In this document: in pieces, positions 1 through 12,800 of the stretch
Layout: each line of letters starts with the position of its first letter
How positions within the stretch are numbered: the first letter of the stretch is position 1
From: Hydractinia symbiolongicarpus
Taxonomy: Eukaryota; Cnidaria; Hydrozoa; Anthoathecata; Hydractiniidae
Length of the DNA: 64,000 bases
Assembly: GCF_029227915.1 (NCBI RefSeq)
Contig: NC_079883.1
Coordinates: forward strand, 17,920,001-17,984,000
Direction of reading: 5' to 3'
The notes under the pieces: model-generated
The model's database searches: none
What the model saw: only the letters and a program-made list of their open reading frames with translations
Told to the model about the DNA's origin: nothing
Program-made: the position numbers and the translations under genes

Positions 1-7
1 GGTAACC

Positions 8-181
8 TGCGCAGGCACGTGGAACCACGTGATATACGTGTAAGGCCTTTATTAGGCTGCAAGAGGCAGCCTTTAGGGGCCTGTACACGTGGTTGACGGT
101 GTTGTGAAGCCGTGGCCTTATGGAAAACAACTTGGGACGTCGTAGTCGATTGAGCGTGGAAGGATAAGACCAATGATAACC
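8..181 (-). repeat. 174-bp monomer at window start
   Basis: The distance from GGTAACC at 1 to GATAACC at 175 is 174 bp. The unit has the 8-bp loss (gcaagaggcagcctttagg) and gtcgattgagcgtgg, matching the 174-bp members of the dimer array on the other strand. The same unit is at 51498-51671. Confidence 0.85.
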
Positions 182-604
182 TGCGCAGGAACGTGCAACC
201 ACGTGATATACGTGTAAGGCCTTTATTAGGCTGCAAGAGGCCATATTACAGTCGTTAGACGCATGTACTTGTAGTTAACGGTGTTATAACGCCATGGCGC
301 AATGGAAAACGACTTGTGATGTCGTAGTCCATTGAGAGTGGAAGGAGAAGACTAATGGTAACCTGCGCAGGCACGTGCAACCACGTGATATATGTGTAAG
401 GCCTTTATTAGGCTGCAAAAGGCCATATTACAGTCGTTAGACGCATGTACCCGTAGTTAACGGTGTTATAACGCCATGGCGCAATGGAAAACAACTTGGG
501 ACGTCGTAGTCCATTGCGAGTGGAAGGATAAGACCAATGGTAACCTTCGCAGGCACGTGCAACCACGTGATATACGTGTAAGGCCTTTATTAGGGTACAA
601 GAGG

Positions 605-2240
605 CTATATTGCAGCCCTTAGGGGCCTGTACCTGTAATTGACGGCGTTATAACGCCATGACACAATGGTAAACAACTTGGAACGTCGTAGTCCATTGAG
701 AGTGGAAGGATTAGACCAATGGTAACCTGCGCATGCACGTGCAATCACGTGATATACGTGTAAGGCCTTTATTAGGCTGCAAGAGGCCATATTACAGTCG
801 TTAGACGCATGTACTTGTAGTTAACGGTGTTATAACGCCATGGCGCAATGGAAAACAACTTGTGACGTCGTAGTCCATTGAGAGTGGAAGGATTAGACCA
901 ATGGTAACCTGCGCAGGCACGTGGAACAACGTGATTTATGTATACGGACTTTATTAGGCCGCAAAAGCCAATATTACAGCCTTTAGGGGCCTGTACACGT
1001 GTTTGACGGTGTTGTGAAGCCGTGGCGCTATGGAAAACAACTTGGGACTTCGTAGTCCTTTGAGAGTGGAAGGATAAGACCAATGAAAACCTGCGCAGGC
1101 TCGTGGAACCACTTGATATACGTGTAAGGTCTTTATTAGGCCGCAAGAGGCCATATTACAGTCGTTAGACGCATGTACTCGTAGTTAACGGTGTTATAAC
1201 GCCATGGCGCAACGGAAAACGACTTGGGACGTCGTAGTCCATTGAGAGGGGAAGGATTAGACCAATGGTAACCTGCGCAGGAACGTGCAACCACGTGATA
1301 TACGTGTAAGGCCTTTATTAGGGTACAAGAGGCTATATTACAGCCGTTTGGGGCCTGTGCGCGTGGCTGACGCTGTTATAAAGCTATGGCGCAATGGAAA
1401 ACAACTTGGGACGTCGTAGTCCATTGAGAGTGGAAGGATAAGACCAATGGTAACCTGCGCAGGCATGTGCAACCACGTGATATACGTGTAAGGCCCTTAT
1501 TAGTGTACAAGAGGCTATATTACAGCCCTTAGGGGCTTGTACGTGTGAATGACGCTGTTATAAAGCCATGACACAATGGTAAACAACTTGGAACGTCGTA
1601 GTCCATTGAGAGTGGAAGGATTAGACGAATAGTAACCTGCGCAGGCACGTGTACCAACGCGAATTGGATGTACGGCCTTTATTAGGCTGCAAAAGGTCAT
1701 ATTACAGCCTTTAGAGACCTGTACACGTGGTTGACGGTGTTATAACACCATGGCGCAATGGAAAACGACTTGTGACGTCGTAGTCCATTGAGAGTGGAAG
1801 GATTAGACCAATGGTAACCTGCGCATGCACGTGCAATCACGTGATATACGTGTAAGGCCTTTATTAGGCTGCAAGAGGCCATATTACAGTCGTTAGACGC
1901 ATGTACTTGTAGTTAACGGTGTTATAACGCCATGGCGCAATGGAAAACAACTTGTGACGTCGTAGTCCATTGAGAGTGGAAGGATTAGACCAATGGTAAC
2001 CTGCGCAGGCACGTGGAACAACGTGATTTATGTATACGGACTTTATTAGGCCGCAAAAGCCAATATTACAGCCTTTAGGGGCCTGTACACGTGTTTGACG
2101 GTGTTGTAAAGCCGTGGCGCATTGGAAAACCACTTGGGACGTCGTAGTCCATTGAGAGTGGAAGGATAACACCAATGCTAACCTGTGCAGGCACGTGCAA
2201 CCACGTGATATACGTATAAGGCCTTTATTAGGCTGCAAGA
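605..2240 (-). repeat. 6-mer higher-order repeat (1,092 bp offset)
   Basis: Monomers at about 605-1146 recur at about 1697-2238, exactly six monomers away. They share the unusual gcgcatgcacgtgcaatcac word (near 731 and 1823) that most monomers lack. The copies differ by several substitutions and the second has a different neighbour on its right. The pair is repeated at 52.1-53.7 kb in the macro-duplicate. Confidence 0.75.
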
Positions 2241-3310
2241 GGCACCCTTTAGGGGCCTGTACACGTGTTTGACGGTGTTGTAAAGCCGTGGCGCTATGGA
2301 AAACAACTTGGGACTTCGTAGTCCTTTGAGAGTGGAAGGACAAGACCAATGATAACCTGCGCAGGCACGTGCAACCACGTGATATACGTGTAAGGCCTTT
2401 ATTAGTGTACAAGAGGCTATATCAGCCCTTAGGGGCTTGTACGTGTGGCTGATGCTGTTATGAAGTCATGGCGCAATGGAAAACTACTTGGGACGTCGTA
2501 GTTCATTGAGAGTGGAAGGAGAAGACTAATGGTAACCTGCGCAGGCACGTGCAACCACGTGATATATGTGTAAGGCCTTTATTAGGCTGCAAGAGGCGAT
2601 ACTACAGTCGTTGGACGCTTGTACTGTAGTTAACGGTGTTATAAAGCCATTGCGTAACGGAAAACGACTTGGGACGTCGTAGTCCATTGAGAGGGGAAGG
2701 ATTAGACCAATAGTAACCTGCGCAGGCACGTGGAACAACGCGAATTGGGTGTACGGCCTTTATTAGGCTGCAAAAGGTCATGTTACAGCCTTTAGAGGGC
2801 TGTACACGTGGCTGACTGTGTTATAAAGCCGTGGTGCATTGGAAAACCACTTGGGACGTCGTCGTCCATTGAGAGTGGAAGGAGTAGACCAATGGTAACC
2901 TGCGCAGGCACGTGGAACAACGTGATTTATGTATACGGACTTTAATAGGCCGCAAAAGGCCATATTACAGCCTTTAGGGGCCTGTACACTTGGTTGACGG
3001 TGTTGTAAAGCCGTGGCGCTATGGAAAACAACTTGGGACATCGTAGTCCATTGAAAGTGGAGGGATAAGACCAATGCTAACCTGCGCAGGCACGTGGAAC
3101 AACACGAATTGGGTGTACCGCCTTTATTAGGCTGCAAAAAGTCATATTACAGCCTTTAGAGACCTGTACACGTGTGGCTGACTGTGTTATAAAACCGTGG
3201 CGCATTGGAAAACCACTTGGAACGTCGTAGTCCATTGAGAGTGGATGGATTAGACCAATGGTAACCTGCGCAGGCACGTGCAACCACGTGATATATGTGT
3301 AAGGCCTTTA

Positions 3311-4421
3311 TTAGGCTGCAAGAGGCCATATTACAGTCGTTAGACGCATGTACTTGTAGTTAACGGTGTTATAACGCCATGGCGCAATGGAAAACGACTT
3401 GGGACGTCGTAGTCCATTGAGAGTGGAAGGATAAGACCAATGGTAACCGGCGCAGGCACGTGGTACAACGTGATTTATGTATACGGACTTTAATAGGCCG
3501 CAAAAGGCCATATTACAGCCTTTAGGGGCCTGTACATGTGGTTGACGGTGTTGTAAAGCCGTGGCGCTATGGAAAACAACTTGGGACATCGTAGTCCATT
3601 GAGAGTGGAAGGATAAGACCAATGGTAACCTGCGCAGGCACGTGGAACCACGTGATATACGTGTAAGGACTTGAATAGGCTACAAGAGGCTATATTACAG
3701 ACCTTAGGGGCCTGTACACGTGGCTGAAGCTGTTATAAAGCCATGGCGCAATGGAAAAACACTTGGGACGTCGTAGTCCATTGAGAGTGGAAGGAATAGA
3801 CCATTGGTAACCTGCGCAGGCACGTGGAACAACGTGATTTATGTATGCGGACTTTATTAGGCCGCAAAAGGCCATATTACAGCCTTTAGGGGCCTGTACA
3901 CGTGTTTGACGGTGTTGTAAAGCCGTGGCGATATGGAAAACAACTTGGGACGTCGTAGTCCTTTGAGAGTGGAAGGATAACACCAATGCTAATCTGTGCA
4001 GGCACGTGCAACCACGTGATATACGTGTAAGGCCTTTATTAGGGTACAAGAGGCTATATTACAGCCCTTAGGGGCTTGTACGTGTGGCTGACTGTGTTAT
4101 AAAACCGTGGCGCATTGGAAAACCACTTGGGACGTCGTAGTCCATTGAGAGTGAAAGGATTAGACCAATAGTAACCTGCGCAGGCACGTGGAACAACGCG
4201 AATTGGGTGTACGGCCTTTATTAGGCTGCAAAAGGTCATGTTACAGCCTTTAGAGACCTGTACACGTGGTTGACGGTGTTATAAAGCTGTGGTGCAATTG
4301 CAAACAACTTGGCACGTCGTAGTCCATTTAGAGTACCTGGACTAGTCCGATCGTAACGTGCGCAGGCACGTAGATCTACGTGATTCATGTGTACGGCCTC
4401 TATTAGGCAGCAAAAGGCCAT
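3311..4421 (-). repeat. 15-mer higher-order repeat, copy 1 (offset 2,730 bp)
   Basis: Landmarks at 3311, 3690, 4054 and 4236 recur at 6041, 6420, 6784 and 6966, all shifted by 2,730 bp, which is exactly 15 x 182. The shared rare words include ggacttgaataggctac, gaatagaccattgg and acgtagatctacgt. The exact integer offset shows no net indel within the unit. The first monomers of the copies differ more than the rest, so the boundary on that side is approximate. Confidence 0.8.
4367..4382. other. 16-bp perfect palindrome in a divergent monomer
   Basis: CACGTAGATCTACGTG is a perfect dyad sitting where other monomers have the two CACGTG boxes. The same monomer carries GGACTAGTCC, a perfect 10-bp dyad, at 4339-4348 and CGATCG just after. 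Identical copies lie at 7097-7112, 55857-55872 and 58587-58602. Related monomers near 6007, 13284, 18002 and 57497 have CACGTGGATCTACGTG, one base from perfect. Confidence 0.8.
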
Positions 4422-6040
4422 GCCATAGCCCTTAGGGGCTTGTACGTGTGGCTGACGCTGTTATAAAGCCATGGAGCAATGGAAAACTACTTGGGACGTC
4501 GTAGTTCATTGAGAGTGGAAGGAGAAGACCAATGGTAACCTGCGCAGGCACGTGCAACCACGTGATATACGTGTAAGGCCTTTATTAGGCTGCAAGAGGA
4601 CATATTACAGTCGTTAGACGCATGTACTTGTAGTTAACGGTGTTATAACGCCATGGCGCAATGGAAAACGACCTGTGACGTCGTAGTCCATTGAGAGGGG
4701 AAGGATTAGACCAATAGTAACCTGCGCAGGCACGTGGAACAACGCGAATTGGGTGTACGGCCTTTATTAGGCTGCAAAAGGTCATGTTACAGCCTTTAGA
4801 GGGCTGTACACGTGGCTGACTGTGTTATAAAGCCGTGGTGCATTGGAAAACCACTTGGGACGTCGTCGTCCATTGAGAGTGGAAGGATTAGACCAATGGT
4901 AACCTGCGCAGGCACGTGGAACAACGTGATTTATTTATACGGACTTTAATAGGCCGCAAAAGGCCATATTACAGCCTTTAGGGGCCTGTACACTTGGTTG
5001 ACGGTGTTGTAAAGCCGTGGCGCTATGGAAAACAACTTGGGACATCGTAGTCCATTGAAAGTGGAGGGATAAGACCAATGCTAACCTGCGCAGGCACGTG
5101 GAACAACACGAATTGGGTGTACCGCCTATATTAGGCTGCAAAAGGTCATATTACAGCCTTTAGAGACCTGTACACGTGTTTGACGGTGTTGTAAAGCCGT
5201 GGCGCATTGGAAAACCACTTGGGACGTCGTAGTCCATTGAGAGTGGAAGGATAACACCAATGCTAATCTGTGCAGGCACGTGCAACCACGTGATATACGT
5301 GTAAGGCCTTTATTAGGGTACAAGAGGCTATATTACAGCCCTTAGGGGCTTGTACGTGTGGCTGACTGTGTTATAAAACCGTGGCGCATTGGAAAACCAC
5401 TTGGGACGTCGTAGTCCATTGAGAGTGGATGGATTAGACCAATGGTAACCTGCGCAGGCACGTGCAACCACGTGATATATGTGTAAGGCCTTTATTAGGC
5501 TGCAAGAGGCCATATTACAGTCGTTAGACGCATGTACTTGTAGTTAACGGTGTTATAACGCCATGGCGCAATGGAAAACGACTTGGGACGTCGTAGTCCA
5601 TTGAGAGTGGAAGGATAAGACCAATGGTAACCGGCGCAGGCACGTGCAACCACGTGATATACGTGTAAGGCCTTTACTAGGGTACAAGAGGCTATATTAC
5701 CGCCCTTAGGGGCCTGTACCTGTAACTGACGGCGTTATACCGCCATGACACAATGGTAAACAACTTGGGATGTCGTAGTCCATTGAGAGTGGAAGGATTA
5801 GACCAATAGTAACCTGCGCAGGCACGTGGAACAACGCGAATTGGGTGTACGACCTTTATTAGGCTGCAAAAGGTCATGTTACAGGCTTTAGAGACCTGTA
5901 CACGTGGTTGGCGGTGTTATAAAGCTGTGGCGCAATTGCAAACAACTTGGGACGTCGTAGTCCATTGAGAGTACATGGACTAGTCCGATCGTAACTTGCG
6001 CAGGCACGTGGATCTACGTGATTCATGTGTACGGCCTCTA

Positions 6041-7151
6041 TTAGGCAGCAAAAGGCCATGCAATAGCCTTTAGAGGGCTGTACACGTTGATGACTGTGTT
6101 ATAAAGCCGTGGCGCATTGGAAAACCACTTGGGACGTCGTAGTCCATTGAGAGTGGAAGGATTAGACCAATAGTAACCTGCGCAGGCACGTGGAACAACG
6201 TGATTTATGTATACGGACTTTAATAGGCCGCAAAAGGCCATATTACAGCCTTTAGGGGCCTGTACATGTGGTTGACGGTGTTGTAAAGCCGTGGCGCTAT
6301 GGAAAACAACTTGGGACATCGTAGTCCATTGAGAGTGGAAGGATAAGACCAATGGTAACCTGCGCAGGCACGTGGAACCACGTGATATACGTGTAAGGAC
6401 TTGAATAGGCTACAAGAGGCTATATTACAGACCTTAGGGGCCTGTACACGTGGCTGAAGCTGTTATAAAGCCATGGCGCAATGGAAAAACACTTGGGACG
6501 TCGTAGTCCATTGAGAGTGGAAGGAATAGACCATTGGTAACCTGCGCAGGCACGTGGAACAACGTGATTTATGTATGCGGACTTTATTAGGCCGCAAAAG
6601 GCCATATTACAGCCTTTAGGGGCCTGTACACGTGTTTGACGGTGTTGTAAAGCCGTGGCGATATGGAAAACAACTTGGGACGTCGTAGTCCTTTGAGAGT
6701 GGAAGGATAACACCAATGCTAATCTGTGCAGGCACGTGCAACCACGTGATATACGTGTAAGGCCTTTATTAGGGTACAAGAGGCTATATTACAGCCCTTA
6801 GGGGCTTGTACGTGTGGCTGACTGTGTTATAAAACCGTGGCGCATTGGAAAACCACTTGGGACGTCGTAGTCCATTGAGAGTGGAAGGATTAGACCAATA
6901 GTAACCTGCGCAGGCACGTGGAACAACGCGAATTGGGTGTACGGCCTTTATTAGGCTGCAAAAGGTCATGTTACAGCCTTTAGAGACCTGTACACGTGGT
7001 TGACGGTGTTATAAAGCTGTGGTGCAATTGCAAACAACTTGGCACGTCGTAGTCCATTTAGAGTACCTGGACTAGTCCGATCGTAACGTGCGCAGGCACG
7101 TAGATCTACGTGATTCATGTGTACGGCCTCTATTAGGCAGCAAAAGGCCAT
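6041..7151 (-). repeat. 15-mer higher-order repeat, copy 2
   Basis: Second copy of the segment at 3311-4421, matching closely over at least 6.36-7.15 kb and carrying the same rare words. Its counterpart in the macro-duplicate is interrupted by the conversion-like patch at 58016-58217. Confidence 0.8.
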
Positions 7152-7314
7152 GCCATAGCCCTTAGGGGCTTGTACGTGTGGCTGACGCTGTTATTAAGCC
7201 ATGGCGCAATGGAAAACTACTTGGGACGTCGTAGTTCATTGAGAGTGGAAGGAGAAGACCAATGGTAACCTGCGCAGGCACGTGCAACCACGTGATATAC
7301 GTGTAAGGCCTTTA

Positions 7315-8781
7315 TTAGGCTGCAAGAGGCCATATTACAGTCATTAGACGCATGTACTTGTAGTTAACGGTGTTATAACGCCATGGCGCAATGGAAAACG
7401 ACTTGTGACGTCGTAGTCCATTGAGAGTGGAAGGATTAGACCAATGGTAACCTGCGCAGGCACGTGGAACAACGTGATTTATGTATACGGACTTTATTAG
7501 GCCGCAAAAGCCAATATTACAGCCTTTAGGGGCCTGTACACGTGTTTGACGGTGTTGTGAAGCCGTGGCGCTATGGAAAACAACTTGGGACTTCGTAGTC
7601 TTTTGAGAGTGGAAGGATAAGACCAATGATAACCTGCGCAGGCACGTGCAACCACGTGATATACGTGTAAGGCCTTTATTAGTGTACAAGAGGCTATATT
7701 ACAGCCCTTAGGGGCTTGTACGTGTGGCTGACGCTGTTATAAAGCCATGGCGCAATAAAAAACTACTTGGGACGTCGTAGTTCATTGAGAGTGGAAGGAG
7801 AAGACTTATGGTAACCTGCGCAGGCACGTGCAACCACGTGATATACGTGTAAAGCCTTTATTAGGCTGCAAGAGGCCATATTACAGTCGTTAGACGCATG
7901 TACTTGTAGTTAACGGTGTTATAACGCCATGGCGCAATGGAAAACGACTTGTGACGTCGTAGTCCATTGAGAGTGGAAGGAGAAGACTAATGGTAACCTG
8001 CGCAGGCACGTGCAACCACGTGATATATGTGTAAGGCCTTTATTAGGCTGCAAAAGTCCATATTACAGTCGTTAGACGCATGCACCCGTAGTTAACGGTG
8101 TTATAACGCCATGGCGCAATGGAAAACAACTTGGGACGTCGTAGTCCATTGCGAGTGGAAGGATAAGACCAATGGTAACCTGCGCAGGCACGTGCAACCA
8201 CGTGATATACGTGTAAGGCCTTTATTAGTGTACAAGAGGCTATATTACAGCCCTTAGGGGCTTGTACGTGTGGCTGACGCTGTTATAAAGCCATGGCGCA
8301 ATGGAAAACTACTTGGGACGTCGTTGTTCATTGAGAGTGGAAGGAGAAGACCAATGGTAACCTGCGCAGGCACGTGCAACCACGTGATATACGTGTAAGG
8401 CCTTTATTAGGCTGCAAGAGGCCATATTACAGTCGTTAGACGCATGTACTTGTACTTAACGGTGTTATAACGCCATGGCGCAATGGAAAACGACTTGTGA
8501 CGTCGTAGTCCATTGAGAGTGGAAGGATTAGACCAATGGTAACCTGCGCAGGCACGTGGAACAACGTGATTTATGTATACGGACTTTATTAGGCCGCAAA
8601 AGCCAATATTACAGCCTTTAGGGGCCTGTACACGTGTTTGACGGTGTTGTGAAGCCGTGGTGCTATGGAAAACAACTTGGGACGTCGTAGTCCATTGAGA
8701 GTGGAAGGATAAGACCAATGATAACCTGCGCAGGCACGTGCAACCACGTGATATACGTGTAAGGCCTTTATTAGTGTACAA
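7315..8781 (-). repeat. 6-mer higher-order repeat (1,092 bp offset)
   Basis: The two-monomer stretch at 7315-7689 recurs at 8407-8781, six monomers away, with a few substitutions (ttgtagtt versus ttgtactt, cttcgtag versus cgtcgtag). Both are followed by the gaagacttatgg monomer. In the macro-duplicate the spacing is eight monomers because of the 364-bp insertion. Confidence 0.7.
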
Positions 8782-9862
8782 GAGGCTATATTACAGCCCT
8801 TAGGGGCTTGTACGTGTGGCTGACGCTGTTATAAAGCCATGGCGCAATGAAAAACTACTTGGGACGTCGTAGTTCATTGAGAGTGGAAGGAGAAGACTTA
8901 TGGTAACCTGCGCAGGAACGTGCAACCACGTGATATACGTGTAAGGCCTTTATTAGGGTACGAGAGGCTATATTACAGCCGTTTGAGGCCTGTGCGCGTG
9001 GCTGACGCTGTTATAAAGCTATGGCGCAATGGAAAACAACTTGGGACGTCGTAGTCCATTGAGAGTGGAAGGATAAGACCAATGGTAACCTGCACAGGCA
9101 TGTACAACCACGTGATATACGTGTAAGGCCCTTATTAGTGTACAAGAGGCTATATTACAGCCCTTAGGGGCTTGTACGTGTGAATGACGCTGTTATAAAG
9201 CCATGACACAATGGTAAACAACTTGGAACGTCGTAGTCCATTGAGAGTGGAAGGATTAGACGAATAGTAACCTGCGCAGGCACGTGTACCAACGCGAATT
9301 GAGTGTACGGCCTTTATTAGGCTGCAAAAGGTCATATTACAGCCTTTAGAGACCTGTACACGTGGTTGACGGTGATATAACACCATGGCGCAATGGAAAA
9401 CGACTTGTGACGTCGTAGTCCATTGAGAGTGGAAGGATTAGACCAATGGTAACCTGCGCAGGCACGTGGAACAACGTGATTTATGTATACGGACTTTATT
9501 AGGCCGCAAAAGGCCATATTACAGCCTTTAGGGGCCTGTACACGTGTTTGACGGTGTTGTGAAGCCGTGGCGCTATGAAAAACAACTTGGGACTTCGTAG
9601 TCCTTTGAGAGTGGAAGGATAAGACCAATGATAACCTGCGCAGGCACGTGCAACCACGTGATATACGTGTAAGGCCTTTATTAGTGTACAAGAGGCTATA
9701 TTACAGCCCTTGGGGGCTTGTACGTGTGGCTGACGCTGTTATAAAGCCATGGCGCAATGAAAAACTACTTGGGACGTCGTAATTCATTGAGAGTGGAAGG
9801 AGAAGACTAATGGTAACCTGCGCAGGCACGTGCAACCACGTGATATATGTGTAAGGCCTTTA

Positions 9863-12800
9863 TTAGGCTGCAAAAGGCCATATTACAGTCGTTAGACGCA
9901 TGTACCCGTAGTTAACGGTGTTATTACGCCATGGCGCAATGGAAAACAACTTGGGACGTCGTAGTCCATTGAGAGTGGAAGGATAAGACCAATGGTAACT
10001 TGCGCAGGCACGTGCAACCTCGTGATATACGTGTAAGGCCTTTATTAGGCTGCAAAAGGTCATATTACAGCCTTTAGAGACCTGTACACGTGGTTGACGG
10101 TGTTATAAAGCTGTGGCGCAATTGCAAACAACTTGGGACGTCTTAGTCCATTGAAAGTGGAAAGATTATCCGATCGTAACTTGCGCAGGCACGTGGAACA
10201 ATGTGATTTATGTGTACGGCCTCTAATAGGCCGCAAAAGCCAATATTACAGCCTTTAGGGGCCTGTACACGTGTTTGACGGTGTTGTGAAGCCGTGGCGC
10301 TATGGAAAACAACTTGGGACTTCGTAGTCCTTTGAGAGTGGAAGGATAAGACCAATGATAACCTGCGCAGGCACGTGCAACCACGTGATATACGTGTAAG
10401 GCCTTTATTAGTGTACAAGAGGCTATATTACAGCCCTTAGCGGCTTGTACGTGTGGCTGACGCTGTTATAAAACCATGGCGCAATGAAAAAGTACTTGGG
10501 ACGTCGTAGTTCATTGAGAGTGGAAGGAGAAGACTTATGGTAACCTGCGCAGGCACGTGCAACCACGTGATATATGTGTAAGGCCTTTATTAGGCTGCAA
10601 AAGGCCATATTACAGTCGTTAGACGCATGTACCCGTAGTTAACGGTGTTTAACGCCATGGCGCAATGGAAAACGACTTGTGACGTCGTAGTCCATTGAGA
10701 GAGGAAGGATTAGACCAATGGTAACCTGCGCAGGCACGTGGAACAACGTGATTTATGTATACGGACTTTATTAGGCCGCAAAGGCCATATTACAGCCTTT
10801 AGGGGCCTGTACACGTGTTTGACGGTGTTGTGAAGCCGTGGCGCTATGAAAAACAACTTGGGACTTCGTAGTCCTTTGAGAGTGGAAGGATAAGACCAAT
10901 GATAACCTGCGCAGGCACGTGCAACCACTTGATATACGTGTAAGGTCTTTATTAGGCCGCAAGAGGCCATATTACAGTCGTTAGACGCATGTACTCGTAG
11001 TTAACGGTGTTATAACGCCATGGCGCAACGGAAAACGACTTGGGACGTCGTAGTCCATTGAGAGGGGAAGGATTAGACCAATGGTAACCTGCGCAGGAAC
11101 GTGCAACCACGTGATATACGTGTAAGGCCTTTATTAGGGTACAACAGGCTATATTACAGCCGTTTGGGGCCTGTGCGCGTGGCTGACGCTGTTATAAAGC
11201 TATGGCGCAATGGAAAACAACTTGGGACGTCGTAGTCCATTGAGAGTGGAAGGATAAGACCAATGGTAACCTGCGCAGGCATGTGCAACCACGTGATATA
11301 CGTGTAAGGCCCTTATTAGTGTACAAGAGGCTATATTACAGCCCTTAGGGGCTTGTACGTGTGGCTGACGCTGTTATGAAGCCATGGCGCAATGAAAAAC
11401 TACTTGGGACGTCGTAGTCCATTGAGAGTGGAAGGATAAGACCAATGATAATCTGCGCAGGCACGTGCAACCACGTGATATACGTGTAAGGCCTTTATTA
11501 GTGTACAAGAGGCTATATTACAGCCCTTAGGGGCTTGTACGTGTGGCTGACGCTGTTATAAAGCCATGGCGCAATGAAAAACTACTTGGGACGTCGTAGT
11601 CCATTGAGAGTGGAAGGATAAGACCAATGATAACTTGCGCAGGCACGTGCAACCACGTGATATACGTGTAAGGCCTTTATTAGGCTGAAAAAGGTCATAT
11701 TACAGCCTTTAGAGACCTGTACACGTGGTTGACGGTGTTATAAAGCTGTGGCGCAATTGCAAACAACTTGGGACGTCTTAGTCCATTGAAAGTGGAAAGA
11801 TTAGTCCGATCGTAACTTGCGCAGGAACGTGGAACAATGTCATTTATGTGTACGGCCTCTATTAGGCAGCAAAAGGCCATACTATAGCCTTTAGAGGCAT
11901 GTACACGTGGCTGACTGTGTTATAAAGCCGTGGCGCAATGGAAAACAACTTGGGACTTCGTAGTCCTTTGAGAGTGGAAGGATAAGACCAATGATAACCT
12001 GTGCAGGCACGTGCAACCACGTGATATACGTGTAAGGCCTTTATTAGTGTACAAGAGGCTATATTACAGCCCTTAGGGGCTTGTACGTGTGGCTGACGCT
12101 GTTATAAAGCCATGGCGCAATGGAAAACTACTTGGGACGTCGTAGTCGATTGAGCGCGGAAGGATAAGACCAATGATAACCTGCGCAGGAACGTGCAACC
12201 ACGTGATATACGTGTAAGGCCTTTATTAGGCTGCAAGAGGCCATATTACAGTCGTTAGACGCATGTACTTGTAGTTAACGGTGTTATAACGCCATGGCGC
12301 AATGGAAAACGACTTGGGACTTCGTAGTCCATTGAGAGTGGAAGGATTAGACCAATGGTAACCTGCGCAGGCACGTGGAACAACGTGATTTATGTATACG
12401 GACTTTAATAGGCTGCAAAAGGCCATATTACAGCCTTTAGGGGCCTGTACACTTGGTTGACGGTGTTGTAAAGCCGTGGCGCTATGGAAAACAACTTGGG
12501 AGATCGTAGTCCATTGAAAGTGGAGGGATAAGACCAATGCTAACCTGCGCAGGCACGTGCAACCACGTGATATACGTGTAAGGCCTTTATTAGGCTGCAA
12601 GAGGCCTTATTACAGTCGTTAGACGCATGTACTTGTAGTTAAGAGTGTTATAACGCCATGGTGCAATGGAGAACGACTTGTGACGTCGTAGTCCATTGAG
12701 AGTGGAAGGATTAGACCAATGGTAACCTGCGCAGGCACGTGGAACAACACGAATTGGGTGTACGGCCTTTATTAGGCTGCAAAAGGTCATATTACAGCCT

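Larger units (their letters stand above)
1..12146 (-). repeat. Left copy of the 12-kb macro-duplication
   Basis: Matches 51491-64000 almost base for base. The offset is 51,490 bp up to about position 8220 and 51,854 bp after it. Rare local markers are shared: the 174-bp monomer at the start, accttcgcagg near 543, gcatgcacgtgcaatcac near 731, the 15-mer repeats and the acgtagatctacgt palindromes. Seen differences are few single bases (for example at 1141 and 3334), one 202-bp patch and one 364-bp indel. The left limit is unknown because the match starts at the window edge. Confidence 0.93.
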
